A stretch of 64,000 bases of DNA from Paenibacillus endoradicis (lineage in GTDB: Bacteria > Bacillota > Bacilli > Paenibacillales > Paenibacillaceae), in the NCBI RefSeq assembly GCF_024721975.1, contig NZ_JANQBB010000002.1, forward strand, positions 496,001 to 560,000. The letters run 5' to 3'. The translations under genes were made by a program, and so were the position numbers. Positions 8,791 through 17,687 of the stretch are shown here, one piece after another. A model generated the notes under the pieces. The model was not told the origin of the DNA. It was given only the letters and a program-made list of their open reading frames with translations, and did not search any database. How positions within the stretch are numbered: the stretch's first letter is position 1; each line of letters opens with the position of its first letter.

Positions 8791-9576
8791 ATGGTTCGCC
8801 TGCTTACCAATGAACTCACTGTCGCATATGGTGAACATACTATTATTGATAATCTTTCAGTGGAAATACCTGATCAGAAAGTTACAGCTATTATTGGTTC
8901 TAATGGGTGTGGAAAATCTACACTACTTAAAGCGATGACAAGAATTATTGCGCATAAATCTGGTCAAATTGTGCTAGATGGAAAAACGATTGCTTCCGAG
9001 CATACAAAAATATTAGCGAAGAAGCTAGCTATTCTCCCTCAGACACAAGAACATTCATCCGGGTTAACCGTTGGGGAACTTGTGTCTTATGGAAGATTTC
9101 CCTATCAAACTGGATTTGGCAGACTTTCAAAGCAAGATTATGATGTGATCGATTGGGCACTTGAGGTAACAGGTACGACAGATTATAAACATCGTAGTGT
9201 AGATGCATTATCAGGTGGTCAGCGTCAACGTGTCTGGATCGCAATGGCATTAGCACAAGAAACAGATATGATCTTCCTTGATGAACCAACAACCTATCTT
9301 GATATGGCTCATCAGCTAGAAGTACTTGAACTGCTGCAACAGCTTAATTTTAATCAGCAACGAACGATCGTCATGGTTTTACACGATTTAAATCATGCTG
9401 CACGTTTTGCTGATTATGTGATCGCCATGCGAGGAGGTCACATCGTTAAGCGGGGTACTGCGCAAGAAGTAATTACACATGAAGTTTTGAAGGAAGTCTA
9501 TCATATCGATGCTGAGATTGGTACTGATCCGAGGACTGGGAAGCCAATGTGTATTACATATGAATTACTTAAATAG
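8791..9576 (+). CDS. Iron-siderophore ABC transporter, ATP-binding protein
   Basis: A 261-residue FecE/FepC-type ATPase. It shows Walker A GSNGCGKST (about residue 37), Q-loop LPQTQEH, signature LSGGQRQRVWIAMAL (about 138), Walker B MIFLDEPT (about 160) and the switch histidine in VLHDLNHA. It should energise import of a ferric siderophore through the two FecCD permeases encoded downstream. AAGGAGG sits 9 bases before the ATG. First gene of a Fur-controlled unit; a 97-base gap holding a dispersed intergenic repeat separates it from the binding-protein gene. Confidence 0.95.
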   Translation: MVRLLTNELTVAYGEHTIIDNLSVEIPDQKVTAIIGSNGCGKSTLLKAMTRIIAHKSGQIVLDGKTIASEHTKILAKKLAILPQTQEHSSGLTVGELVSYGRFPYQTGFGRLSKQDYDVIDWALEVTGTTDYKHRSVDALSGGQRQRVWIAMALAQETDMIFLDEPTTYLDMAHQLEVLELLQQLNFNQQRTIVMVLHDLNHAARFADYVIAMRGGHIVKRGTAQEVITHEVLKEVYHIDAEIGTDPRTGKPMCITYELLK

Positions 9577-9646
9577 GTTGTTCAAAACAGTCACTTGTGA
9601 TTACATGACTATGCTAACGAAGCTTAGTCGACTTTGAATATGAAAC
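9575..9646. repeat. Dispersed intergenic repeat, copy B
   Basis: Starts at the stop codon of the ATPase gene and resembles 3536-3611: AGGTTGTTCAAAA at the left and TCGACTTTGAATATGAAAC at the right. It sits inside the siderophore operon, so it would be transcribed. Confidence 0.5.
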
Positions 9647-9673
9647 TACTTGCACTATAAGGAGAGATTTAAA

Positions 9674-10639
9674 TTGAGAAAAATATTTATGCCACTATTA
9701 ATCGTATTCATGCTTATCATTGCCGCTTGCGGTAGTAATAACACAACTAACAATACAAGCAATAACAGTTCAGGTAATACGACTACGAATAACAGTCAAC
9801 AAGAAGAACCAGCTAATACTGAACCACAATTCGTGACCTATGAATCTGAGAATGGTCCAATTGAAGTACCAGCTAATCCACAACGTGTCGTTGTACTTGC
9901 TTCTTTCAATGCTGGTAGCATTCTAGCACTAGGTGTTCCTGTAGTTGGCGTAGATGAGTGGGCCGCTGGTAACTCTAATTATGCTGATAAATTGAAAGAT
10001 GTAGCTATTATCTCTGAAGATGATGTTGAAGGAATTATTAATCTTGACCCAGATTTGATCATTGCTGCTCCAACGACAGCAAACCTTGATAAATTCAAAG
10101 AAATCGCACCAACGATTACTTATACTTATGGCGCTTTAGATTACTTATCTCAACATGTTGAAATTGGAAAATTAGTTAGTAAAGAGGCTGAGGCTCAAGC
10201 TTGGGTAGATGACTTTAAAGCTCGTGCAAAACAAGTAGGTAACGATATTAAAGCGAAACACGGTGATGATGTAACCGTTACGGTTATTGAGAATTTTGCT
10301 AAGCAAATGTACGTATTTGGCGACAACTGGGGACGTGGTACGGAAATCCTCTATCAAGAAATGGGTCTTGGCATGACACAGAAAGTAGCTGATATGGCGC
10401 TAGCTGACGGTTACTATGCTCTATCTGTTGAAGTATTGCCGGAATATGCGGGTGACTTCATTGTATTAAGTAATGATGGCGCTGATAATTCATTCAAAGA
10501 AACTGACACTTACAAAAACATTCCAGCTGTAAGTAATGGTCATGTGATCGAAGCAAATGCTGCTGATTTCTTCTTTAACGATCCTCTTACTTTAGAATTC
10601 CAACTTCAACTTTTTGTTGATGGTTTTCTTGGAGAATAG
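9674..10639 (+). CDS. Iron-siderophore-binding lipoprotein (first copy)
   Basis: A FecB/FhuD-type solute-binding protein that captures ferric siderophore outside the membrane. Signal peptide and lipobox are MRKIFMPLLIVFMLIIAACGS, with the lipidated cysteine at about residue 19. An Asn/Thr/Ser/Gln-rich tether follows, then the periplasmic-binding fold beginning VPANPQRVVVLA. I place the start at TTG 9674, because AAGGAGA (9658-9664) lies 9 bases upstream of it; the longer frame from 9650 would put the ribosome site inside the gene. A close paralogue ends the operon (12697-13623). Siderophore class cannot be deduced. Confidence 0.92.
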   Translation: MRKIFMPLLIVFMLIIAACGSNNTTNNTSNNSSGNTTTNNSQQEEPANTEPQFVTYESENGPIEVPANPQRVVVLASFNAGSILALGVPVVGVDEWAAGNSNYADKLKDVAIISEDDVEGIINLDPDLIIAAPTTANLDKFKEIAPTITYTYGALDYLSQHVEIGKLVSKEAEAQAWVDDFKARAKQVGNDIKAKHGDDVTVTVIENFAKQMYVFGDNWGRGTEILYQEMGLGMTQKVADMALADGYYALSVEVLPEYAGDFIVLSNDGADNSFKETDTYKNIPAVSNGHVIEANAADFFFNDPLTLEFQLQLFVDGFLGE

Positions 10640-10648
10640 GGTGTCATT

Positions 10649-11656
10649 ATGAAGCGTTCATGGTTGCAAGCTATACCATTCTCTTTGCAATTAGTTTTTG
10701 CTGCTTGCTTAACTATTATCGTATTTCTTATTGCAATAACGTTTGGAGCAGCAGAAACTACGCTTAGCGATGTATATCATGCTCTATTCACATCGGTCAG
10801 CAATGATAAAATAACGATGCTTAAAGAAATACGTATCCCTCGCTCTGTAGCAGCAATGCTCGTTGGCGCAGCACTTGCAATCTCAGGTGCTATTATGCAA
10901 GGAACGACTAAAAACCCTTTAGCAGATCCAGGCTTATTGGGATTATCGGCGGGAGCCAACTTAGCTCTCGCGATCTCTATAGTGCTCCTTCCTACAATAA
11001 GTACATTTACAACCGTTTGGGTTTGTTTTATAGGAGCAGGTATTAGTGTTCTACTAGTTATAGGTATAGGTTCAGCAAAGCGAGGCGGCTTCTCCCCATT
11101 GCGCATCGTATTAGCTGGTGCCGCAATTACTGCTTTTCTTAGTGCAATCACAGAAGGAATTGGGCTTCACTTTCAGATTACAAAGCGCGTTTCCATGTGG
11201 ACTTCAGGTGGGCTAATTGGGACTACTTGGTCACAAATAAATATGATTACACCTTTTATCATGGTCGGTATAATTGTTGCACTCTACTACTCAAGATCAC
11301 TAACACTATTAAGTCTTGATGAAGAAGCGGCAACTGGATTAGGACAGAATGTAACTAAAGTGAAAATTATTCTTTTCACAGTTGTCGTCATTCTAGCGGG
11401 TTCCTCCGTCGCACTTGTTGGTAATATGGCCTTTATTGGTCTTATGATCCCTCATATTGTGCGAGCAGTTGTAGGAAATGACTATCGATATGTATTACCT
11501 ATGTCAATATTTATTGGCTCAACCTTTATGGTCCTTGCAGACTTATTAGGTAGAATTATTACTGCACCATATGAAACACCTGCAGCTGCTATTGTGGCAA
11601 TCATGGGTCTTCCTTTCTTCTTACTTATCGTTCGCAAGGGAGGTCGAAATTTTTAA
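10649..11656 (+). CDS. Iron-siderophore ABC transporter permease (FecCD family)
   Basis: A 335-residue polytopic permease of the BtuC/FecCD family. It carries the typical RIPRSVAAMLVGAALAISGAIMQGTTKNPLADPGLLGLSAGA block that contacts the ATPase-coupled core, and the C-terminal GLMIPHIVRAVVGNDYR loop that docks the ATPase. It forms a heterodimer with the next gene product. A weak GGAG/AGGGTG region precedes the ATG, 9 bases after the binding-protein stop. Its stop overlaps the next ATG by one base, which implies translational coupling. Confidence 0.95.
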   Translation: MKRSWLQAIPFSLQLVFAACLTIIVFLIAITFGAAETTLSDVYHALFTSVSNDKITMLKEIRIPRSVAAMLVGAALAISGAIMQGTTKNPLADPGLLGLSAGANLALAISIVLLPTISTFTTVWVCFIGAGISVLLVIGIGSAKRGGFSPLRIVLAGAAITAFLSAITEGIGLHFQITKRVSMWTSGGLIGTTWSQINMITPFIMVGIIVALYYSRSLTLLSLDEEAATGLGQNVTKVKIILFTVVVILAGSSVALVGNMAFIGLMIPHIVRAVVGNDYRYVLPMSIFIGSTFMVLADLLGRIITAPYETPAAAIVAIMGLPFFLLIVRKGGRNF

Positions 11657-12666
11657 TGCTACTCGCTACTCAAAAAAGAAAACAACGTCTTACTATGATT
11701 GTCCTTACATTATTATTAATCGTTACATTTATTGTTGCCATTGGTACGGGATCATCTGCACTTGGTTTCGATCGGCTATTCCCTACATTATTCGGTAACG
11801 GTAGTTTTAAAGAAAGTTTCACTTTATTTGAAGTGAGATTACCTAGAATAATCGTGACGTTGCTGGCAGGTATGGCACTCGCATTATCTGGGTCTATACT
11901 ACAAAGTGTCACGCGGAATGATCTCGCTGATCCAGGAATTATAGGTATACATTCAGGTGCTGGTATCGGTGTTGCATTATTCTACTTATATGTTCCTACA
12001 CAAATATTAAGCTTAACATTTCTACTACCTCTCGCAGCTTTCGGCGGAGCAGTTATTACAGCGATCATAATCTATATTTTCTCTTACGAGAGAGGTGTGG
12101 GTCTACAACCGATTCGATTAATATTGATCGGTGTAGGTTTCTCCATGGCATTGTCTGGCATTATGATCTTTATATTCTCAGCTGTTGATCCGTTCAAGGT
12201 TGAATTTATAACGAAATGGATGTCAGGTAATATATGGGGAGCTGATTGGCCGTATATATGGGCATTACTTCCTTGGTTACTATTATTAATTCCGTATACG
12301 TTGTACAAATCAAACCGACTAAACATTTTAACGATGAGTGAACATACAGCTATTGGCCTTGGAATCTCTTTGAATAGAGAACGTATAACATTAATGCTGA
12401 CTGCTGTTGCACTAGCTGCTTCTGCTGTTTCCGTAGCTGGAAGTGTAGCCTTTATAGGATTAATGGCTCCTCATCTAGCTAAAGCTATTGTTGGACCAAG
12501 ACATCAATTATTCATGCCTGTAAGTTTACTGCTTGGAGGTCTATTATTATTAATAGCTGATCTACTTAGTCGTTTATTATTTCAGCCGACAAGTTTACCA
12601 GCAGGTATTATGGTGGCAATTATCGGTGCGCCATACTTTGTGTATTTACTTATGAAAAAAATATAG
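11656..12666 (+). CDS. Iron-siderophore ABC transporter permease (FecCD family), second subunit
   Basis: A 336-residue FecCD permease, partner of the preceding one. It has RLPRIIVTLLAGMALALSGSILQSVTRNDLADPGIIG near residue 60 and the ATPase-docking GLMAPHLAKAIVGPRHQ near residue 270, plus about ten membrane segments. The ATG overlaps the upstream stop (TAATG). GGGAGG lies about 11 bases upstream, within the end of the first permease gene. The second binding-protein gene follows, and its leader overlaps this stop codon. Confidence 0.95.
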   Translation: MLLATQKRKQRLTMIVLTLLLIVTFIVAIGTGSSALGFDRLFPTLFGNGSFKESFTLFEVRLPRIIVTLLAGMALALSGSILQSVTRNDLADPGIIGIHSGAGIGVALFYLYVPTQILSLTFLLPLAAFGGAVITAIIIYIFSYERGVGLQPIRLILIGVGFSMALSGIMIFIFSAVDPFKVEFITKWMSGNIWGADWPYIWALLPWLLLLIPYTLYKSNRLNILTMSEHTAIGLGISLNRERITLMLTAVALAASAVSVAGSVAFIGLMAPHLAKAIVGPRHQLFMPVSLLLGGLLLLIADLLSRLLFQPTSLPAGIMVAIIGAPYFVYLLMKKI

Positions 12667-12696
12667 ATGAACTTGGATTATAAGGAGAGAATTAAA

Positions 12697-13623
12697 TTGA
12701 GAAAATTATTCATGCCATTATTAATCGTATTCATGATTATCATGGCTGCTTGCGGTAACAACAATGCAAATAATACTGCACAACAAGAAAGTTCTACTAC
12801 AACTGAACCGGAATTTGTAACCTATGAGTCTGAGAATGGTCCAATTAAAGTACCTGCTAAACCAGAGCGTGTTGTAATGCTTTCATCTGGTTATGTTGGT
12901 AACGTGCTAGCGTTAGATGTGCCAGTTGTTGGCGTTGATAGCTGGGCAGTTGGTAGCTCTCTTTTTGCGGATAAGTTGAAAGATGTTGCAATTATATCAG
13001 AAGATGATGTTGAAGGCGTCCTTAACCTTGAACCAGACTTGATTATTGCTTCTTCAACTACAGCAAACTTAGAGAAGTTTAAAGAAATCGCTCCGACGAT
13101 TACTTATACTTATAACGCTTTAGATTATTTATCTCAACATGTTGAAATTGGTAAACTAGTAGGCAAAGAGGCTGAGGCTCAAGACTGGGTTAATGACTTC
13201 AAAGCTCGTGCCAAGCAAGCTGGTCAAGATGTGAAAGCTAAGCACGGTGATGATGTGACAGTGACCGTTATTGAGCACTATGCAAAACAAATGGCAGTAT
13301 TCGGCAATAACTGGGGGCGTGGTACAGAAGTCATCTATCAAGAAATGGGTCTTGGTATGACTGATAAAGTTGCTGAAATGGCACTTGCTGATGGTTACTA
13401 TGCACTATCTGTAGAAGTACTTCCCGAATATGCGGGTGACTTCATTGTACTAAGTGATGACGGTTCTGATAATTCATTCAAGGACACAGATACTTACAAA
13501 AACATCCCAGCAGTAAGTAAAGGTCATGTTATTGAAGCTAATGCTGCAGATTTCTTCTTCAATGATCCGATTACTTTAGAATTCCAACTTCAACTATTTA
13601 TTGATGGTTTTCTTGGAAAATAG
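12697..13623 (+). CDS. Iron-siderophore-binding lipoprotein (second copy)
   Basis: A paralogue of 9674-10639, with the same signal peptide pattern (MRKLFMPLLIVFMIIMAACGN, lipobox MAAC), a shorter tether and long identical stretches, for example KEIAPTITYTY and VIEANAADFFFNDP. Start chosen at TTG 12697, which has TAAGGAGAGA 6 bases upstream exactly as in the first copy; the ATG at 12667 has no ribosome site. The duplicate extends to the leader sequence. Two binding proteins for one permease pair usually means two related siderophores, here inferred only. A strong hairpin ends the operon. Confidence 0.92.
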   Translation: MRKLFMPLLIVFMIIMAACGNNNANNTAQQESSTTTEPEFVTYESENGPIKVPAKPERVVMLSSGYVGNVLALDVPVVGVDSWAVGSSLFADKLKDVAIISEDDVEGVLNLEPDLIIASSTTANLEKFKEIAPTITYTYNALDYLSQHVEIGKLVGKEAEAQDWVNDFKARAKQAGQDVKAKHGDDVTVTVIEHYAKQMAVFGNNWGRGTEVIYQEMGLGMTDKVAEMALADGYYALSVEVLPEYAGDFIVLSDDGSDNSFKDTDTYKNIPAVSKGHVIEANAADFFFNDPITLEFQLQLFIDGFLGK

Positions 13624-13640
13624 TAATTTATAGTGTCATA

Positions 13641-13687
13641 AAACAGCTCAAGTTCCTCGGTTGATTTCCGAGGAACTTGAGCTGTTT
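13641..13687. terminator. Terminator of the siderophore operon
   Basis: A perfect 20-bp stem, 13641-13660 with 13668-13687, and a 7-base loop; TTTT follows on the plus strand. The AAAA flank on the left makes it usable in the other direction too, where the small minus-strand gene overlaps its edge. Confidence 0.9.
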
Positions 13688-14004
13688 TAATAATGAGATT
13701 CTTTTTTTATTTTCATAACTATAAAGATGGAGAATGAAATGAAAGACAGCTTTAAAAATGTGCTGAACATGTTCTCTAATTGCCCATTAGAGAGTGTGAA
13801 CATGAAGAACTTATAATTATTAAATCCTGCTGCCATTTCGAAATAACCAGGCACCAAATAAACGGATAGTAGTAAAAATAAAAAAGTTAAAAAAAGCAAA
13901 CTATTCATGAGTTTATTATCACTGTTAATGATTTTAACGACTACAAATGCTGAACATAGTATTATAGTAAAGTTTAATATAAACTCGATTAGTATCATCC
14001 ACAT
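13687..14004 (-). CDS. Small membrane protein of unknown function
   Basis: A 105-residue protein with about three hydrophobic segments (residues about 3-25, 33-54 and 80-98) and a basic end (KIKKESHY). I do not recognise a family. AAGGCGG lies 7 bases before the ATG, which supports translation. The stop codon touches the siderophore-operon terminator, so it seems to use that hairpin in reverse. It is not obviously linked to either neighbour. Confidence 0.55.
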   Translation of the reverse strand: MWMILIEFILNFTIILCSAFVVVKIINSDNKLMNSLLFLTFLFLLLSVYLVPGYFEMAAGFNNYKFFMFTLSNGQLENMFSTFLKLSFISFSIFIVMKIKKESHY

Positions 14005-14067
14005 TTATAACACCGCCTTAAACGTAGATGTGCAGATCACATTAAAGTGCTCTGTCCTGAATTTCCA

Positions 14068-15225
14068 TTACAAACAACTATAGACGACATTGCGTAAACG
14101 CAAATGATGCTCAAGCTCCATGTTAGGTATGCGTTGATGCATATACACGATTGATAATTGTTCTGCAGGATCGATTAGAGCGTATGTACCTGACATACCT
14201 GTCCACCCAAATTCACCTAATGAACCTCCATAATGTGCTGCTACAGGATCGATTAATGTTCTAACTCCTAGACCGTATCCATATCCAGCAGTGTAGGGAT
14301 TGTTAAAGTCCTCTAATTGAGCAGCATTAAGATGATTACTACGAATAAGATCTATCGTCTTCTTGCCAATAATTTGATAATTGTCTGACATGCCACCATT
14401 AGCAAGCATCTGTGCAAATTTTGTATAGTCTCTCGGTGTGGAATATATTCCCAAACCACCGCCGTTGTAGATAGCTGACGAATCGAAATTCTCATCCTTT
14501 TGAGCCAATGTAGGTGCAAGTTCATTATTGTCATCCATAGCATATAACGGTACTAGTCTAGATTTTACATCTTCTTTGAAACGATACCCAGTGTCTTTCA
14601 TTTGAAGGGGATCAAGTAGCTCTTTTTGAATAAATTGCTCAATCGTTAATCCACTTATTACCTCTACTAATCTCGCTACAATATCATGAGAGTATCCATA
14701 GGCCCAGCGAGTCCCCGGCTCAAATAATAATGGTACTTTCGCAATTTCTGTAATTAGTTGCCCTAATGTATGAGGACCTTGCTTACTCAGTTCACCAGTT
14801 ATTCTAGTTATCTCTTGATGTGTTTTTGACTCCCCCCATTCATATGGGATTCCTGAAGTCATTGCGAAAATATGTTTTACAAGTATCGAATTTTGAGCAG
14901 GTTTCACATGTACATTTCCGTTAGGAGAAGTATGGACGACTTGCATCTCCTTAAATTCTGGCAAATACAGGTGTAAGGGATCATTCAACAGAAACTTACC
15001 ACGTTCAAAGAGTAACATTGCTGCTGTGCATACAATAACTTTCGTCGTCGAATAAAGTCGGTGAATACTACGATCATTCATCAATATTTTTTGTTCACGA
15101 TCAGCATAGCCATAGTAACCTTCATACATCGTTTCACCATTTTTCGTAACTACACAACCGCAGCCTACGATATTGTTATCTACAAATCCTTTTAATAGAT
15201 CATCAATATTATGTAATCGATTCAT
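14068..15225 (-). CDS. Beta-lactamase-fold serine hydrolase
   Basis: A 385-residue class C beta-lactamase/EstB-type hydrolase without a signal peptide. The nucleophile motif SxxK is STTK in HRLYSTTKVIV (about residue 60), the second motif is Tyr-Ser in WAYGYSHDIVARL, and the third is the HxG-like HYGGSLGEFGWTG near the C-terminus. Such proteins are usually cytoplasmic esterases or D-amino-acid peptidases; the substrate is unknown. GAGAGGA precedes the ATG. It stands alone, with a small unconnected membrane gene downstream. Confidence 0.85.
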   Translation of the reverse strand: MNRLHNIDDLLKGFVDNNIVGCGCVVTKNGETMYEGYYGYADREQKILMNDRSIHRLYSTTKVIVCTAAMLLFERGKFLLNDPLHLYLPEFKEMQVVHTSPNGNVHVKPAQNSILVKHIFAMTSGIPYEWGESKTHQEITRITGELSKQGPHTLGQLITEIAKVPLLFEPGTRWAYGYSHDIVARLVEVISGLTIEQFIQKELLDPLQMKDTGYRFKEDVKSRLVPLYAMDDNNELAPTLAQKDENFDSSAIYNGGGLGIYSTPRDYTKFAQMLANGGMSDNYQIIGKKTIDLIRSNHLNAAQLEDFNNPYTAGYGYGLGVRTLIDPVAAHYGGSLGEFGWTGMSGTYALIDPAEQLSIVYMHQRIPNMELEHHLRLRNVVYSCL

Positions 15226-15528
15226 ATTCTACGTCCTCTCATCGTCAGTATGTTAAATAATCTACCTCATAATCATAAAATAACATGAGTATTCTTCATA
15301 GCATTATTTCACACACATATACATATCTTCCATTACAATTATAGTATAATTCAACTTTTTTATAGCAACTGTAATAATCCTAATGGTTGCGCTAGATCAG
15401 CAAATGATGCAACAATTGTCCGATCCATATCTGAATTTAGCAATTTGACCATGTTGTTGATCAAAACTATCATTTAGAAAATACAAAAGACCTTTGCTCC
15501 TAGTTTTCTAAGAGTAAAGGCCTTACTA
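15226..15528. other. Intergenic region with one possible ORF remnant
   Basis: About 300 bases. It contains a 37-codon open frame on the minus strand (15360-15473, ending FADLAQPLGLLQLL) that lacks a ribosome site, and the terminator at 15481-15522. The remainder is AT-rich with no signal I can name. Confidence 0.4.
15481..15522 (-). terminator. Terminator of the small membrane protein gene
   Basis: Stem GACCTTTGCTC (15489-15499) with GAGTAAAGGCC (15512-15522), two wobble pairs, then TTTTGTAT on the minus strand. It lies 7 bases beyond the stop of the 58-residue gene, which supports that gene being real. Confidence 0.7.
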
Positions 15529-15705
15529 TTAGTAACGACTCCTCGTTTTTTCCTCGATATACAAATCGAATGCTTTAATTCCTCGACGAGCTAATCTAAT
15601 AAATAGTACTAGACAGTAAATACTTAGACCAAGAAATGCTAGAAGAACTAAGAAAGCTAAAATCGTAAATACGAATGAAGTTGGGTAAAATTCCAAAAAA
15701 CTCAC
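15529..15705 (-). CDS. Small single-pass membrane protein, 58 residues
   Basis: An open frame from GTG 15705 to TAA 15529 giving a hydrophobic helix (residues about 11-37, FVFTILAFLVLLAFLGLSIY and on) and then a basic amphipathic tail (FIRLARRGIKAFDLYIEEKT). This layout, one N-terminal helix followed by RRGIKA and a charged tail, is that of small Paenibacillaceae/Bacillales membrane proteins of unknown role. AAAAGGG lies directly before the GTG and 10 bases before an alternative TTG (15696), so the exact start is uncertain. A terminator follows at once. Confidence 0.65.
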   Translation of the reverse strand: MSFLEFYPTSFVFTILAFLVLLAFLGLSIYCLVLFIRLARRGIKAFDLYIEEKTRSRY

Positions 15706-15760
15706 GCCCTTTTCAGTTTGAGTTCAAGAACAGTTCAACTGATGTACTGTCATTTATTAG

Positions 15761-16738
15761 TTACACATATTCTTTTTTTATCAAATTGATCATGCGCCGG
15801 ATAGCATCCGCTACTACTTCTGGCTGTTCGCTCGGCACATGTCGATCACTATTTGGCGCGACAATAAGTAGACCTTGCTCAGAAAGTTTTTTCATCTCTG
15901 CTGCTGTATCGTATCTTGCTTGCTTTAGAACACTCGAGTCGTCATCCACTTTACCGCCAATAATGACGGTAACAGGTATGTTTTTATAAGATTTTACTTT
16001 CCGAAGTTGGTTAAATCCTTGTTCGATAAAAGCATGCTCATTCGCTATTGTTTTTACCGTCTTGTTCAAAGCTATTAACGTCCATATTTGTTTGCGTATC
16101 GCTAGTGGATAATAATTTAATAATTGACGCAATGAAGATTGTAATCTAAGCAAGCCTTTTACTAATCCGAAATAAGTTAAGACCGTATAACCCTTATACC
16201 GCTTCTGTCTTTTTAGTTGATCCGTTTCATAGTATTCAAGAAATTTTCCAGACTGCTCATCTTCGTGTAATGCGTCAACAAGGATCAGTCCACTTACTTG
16301 TTTGGGGTAGCGATAGGCGAACAAACGTGCATTTATAGCACCGTAACCATGACCTACAATTATAATTGGCCCTTTTATATTTTCAGCCAGTAGCAATTGG
16401 CGTAAATCTTCAACATGACTCATATTTGTTCTTGGATACGTACCTCCATCACTGAAACCATATCCTGCCCGATCATAAGTAACGACTCGTGAAAAATGTT
16501 GCACTCTCTCCGTTACCATATGCCATGTAAGCGATGATGCCCCGTACTCACTCCCATGATCGAATACAACGGTTGGCGCTTCACTTTGACCCGATACATG
16601 GATATGCAATTTTCTATTCCCAACATTATGTAGTTTCCCTACGTAATGAAATCTATTTTGATTACGTCTATTCATTAACATTTGAGTCCATATTAATGCT
16701 AAAACGACCGCTACTATAATGCATCCTATAATAACCAT
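15761..16738 (-). CDS. Membrane-anchored alpha/beta hydrolase-like protein with altered nucleophile
   Basis: A 325-residue alpha/beta-hydrolase fold protein with one N-terminal membrane helix (residues 1-20). The fold is clear: VFDHGSEYGASSLTWHMV (oxyanion region), VVTYDRAGYGFSD, the nucleophile elbow, GLILVDALHEDE, and a late histidine in SDRHVPSEQPEVV. The elbow, however, reads VGHGYGAIN: the expected Ser of GHSxG is Gly, coded GGT, one base from AGT. The protein may therefore be catalytically dead, have a different role, or carry a recent mutation. AGAGGAAG precedes the ATG. It is a single gene with no operon partner. Confidence 0.8.
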   Translation of the reverse strand: MVIIGCIIVAVVLALIWTQMLMNRRNQNRFHYVGKLHNVGNRKLHIHVSGQSEAPTVVFDHGSEYGASSLTWHMVTERVQHFSRVVTYDRAGYGFSDGGTYPRTNMSHVEDLRQLLLAENIKGPIIIVGHGYGAINARLFAYRYPKQVSGLILVDALHEDEQSGKFLEYYETDQLKRQKRYKGYTVLTYFGLVKGLLRLQSSLRQLLNYYPLAIRKQIWTLIALNKTVKTIANEHAFIEQGFNQLRKVKSYKNIPVTVIIGGKVDDDSSVLKQARYDTAAEMKKLSEQGLLIVAPNSDRHVPSEQPEVVADAIRRMINLIKKEYV

Positions 16739-16932
16739 ACTGCACTTCCTCTACTCGATAAATAATCCCATATACTTCTCCCTATTCTAACAACAAACAG
16801 CGATATTTACATATGTTATCATACCATGTTATATAGTAAATTAAATAGCCGATACAATCCTTTAAATCGATAGTATCGTCATACTTTTCACCGATATTCA
16901 TCTGCATTCTTAATATAGTTATAGTTACACAA

Positions 16933-16979
16933 AAATAGCGAGCCCATTTTCATTTCCAATGATAATAGGCTCGCTATTT
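16933..16979 (-). terminator. Terminator of the cupin gene
   Basis: A 12-bp perfect stem AAATAGCGAGCC (16933-16944) with 16968-16979, a 23-base loop with weak internal pairing, then TTGTG on the minus strand. Confidence 0.7.
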
Positions 16980-17015
16980 AGTTTTCGTAGTACCCTTTAT
17001 TGTTATATCTTGTTA

Positions 17016-17687
17016 TTATTCATGTTTGCGACCATTGCCAATAATAAAACGATTCTGATTCCGATTTGGGGGTAAGTTTCGCTGACGTTGTAATGGAGGA
17101 GATAGATTTGCATGGATATGAGCATTGTTCTGTTGACGAGTGTGTCCTTGTTGTTCACAATCTGCAGGAGGTCCAATAACTACAGTACTCTTAATTGGTG
17201 CAAGAACTTGCGTTAAATCCTCCTCATTCAGACAATACGTATGAGCTAACAGATCTCGAGGAGCAAGTCTAAGAAAATCTGATACCGGAATAAATTCTGG
17301 AACTGGAGCATCAAAAATTGCAATAAGATGTGTGTGATCAACGGTTGCAATAATCCAATGAACCCACCCTTGAGGAACATTCGCAACTTGACTTGGACTA
17401 ATAACATATTCAAGCACAACTTTAGTAAATGGGTTAAGTATAGAGACAATTGCCGATCCCGCTACACAATATACTAACTCAGTTGCATTCTGATGAGTAT
17501 GGGGCTCAACAACATTGCTGCTTGTTAAGTAAATATCAAGTAATGAAACGTTTCCTAGTGTATTTAATTGATCTACGCCTAGTGCATTAATATAATTTCC
17601 CTGGTTCTTCGTGAAAAACCTACTATTATTAATATCAAAAAAGTATTGCGTATTGGGTGAGGTGAAATCCATATAGCTTACTGCCAT
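17016..17687 (-). CDS. Cupin-domain protein
   Basis: A 223-residue protein with a germin-like cupin. The first metal motif is HTHQNATELVYCVAGSA (His, His, Glu) and the second contains GWVHWIIATVDHTHLIAIF. The family includes oxalate decarboxylase-like enzymes and non-enzymatic spore proteins. The C-terminal 45 residues are rich in Gln, Asn, Arg and His, as in spore-coat proteins; this is only suggestive. I start it at ATG 17687, with AGGAGG 10 bases upstream. The 25 extra codons open upstream are the translation of a leader module shared with other genes and are unlikely to be protein. Confidence 0.75.
   Translation of the reverse strand: MAVSYMDFTSPNTQYFFDINNSRFFTKNQGNYINALGVDQLNTLGNVSLLDIYLTSSNVVEPHTHQNATELVYCVAGSAIVSILNPFTKVVLEYVISPSQVANVPQGWVHWIIATVDHTHLIAIFDAPVPEFIPVSDFLRLAPRDLLAHTYCLNEEDLTQVLAPIKSTVVIGPPADCEQQGHTRQQNNAHIHANLSPPLQRQRNLPPNRNQNRFIIGNGRKHE

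Noticed and set aside
9650..9673. Upstream TTG start for the first binding protein
   Set aside because: It would place the AAGGAGA ribosome site inside the gene; the paralogue shows the same leader outside the coding part.
10777..11151. Antisense open frame across the first FecCD permease
   Set aside because: It overlaps a gene with unmistakable permease motifs and arises from the codon bias on the other strand.
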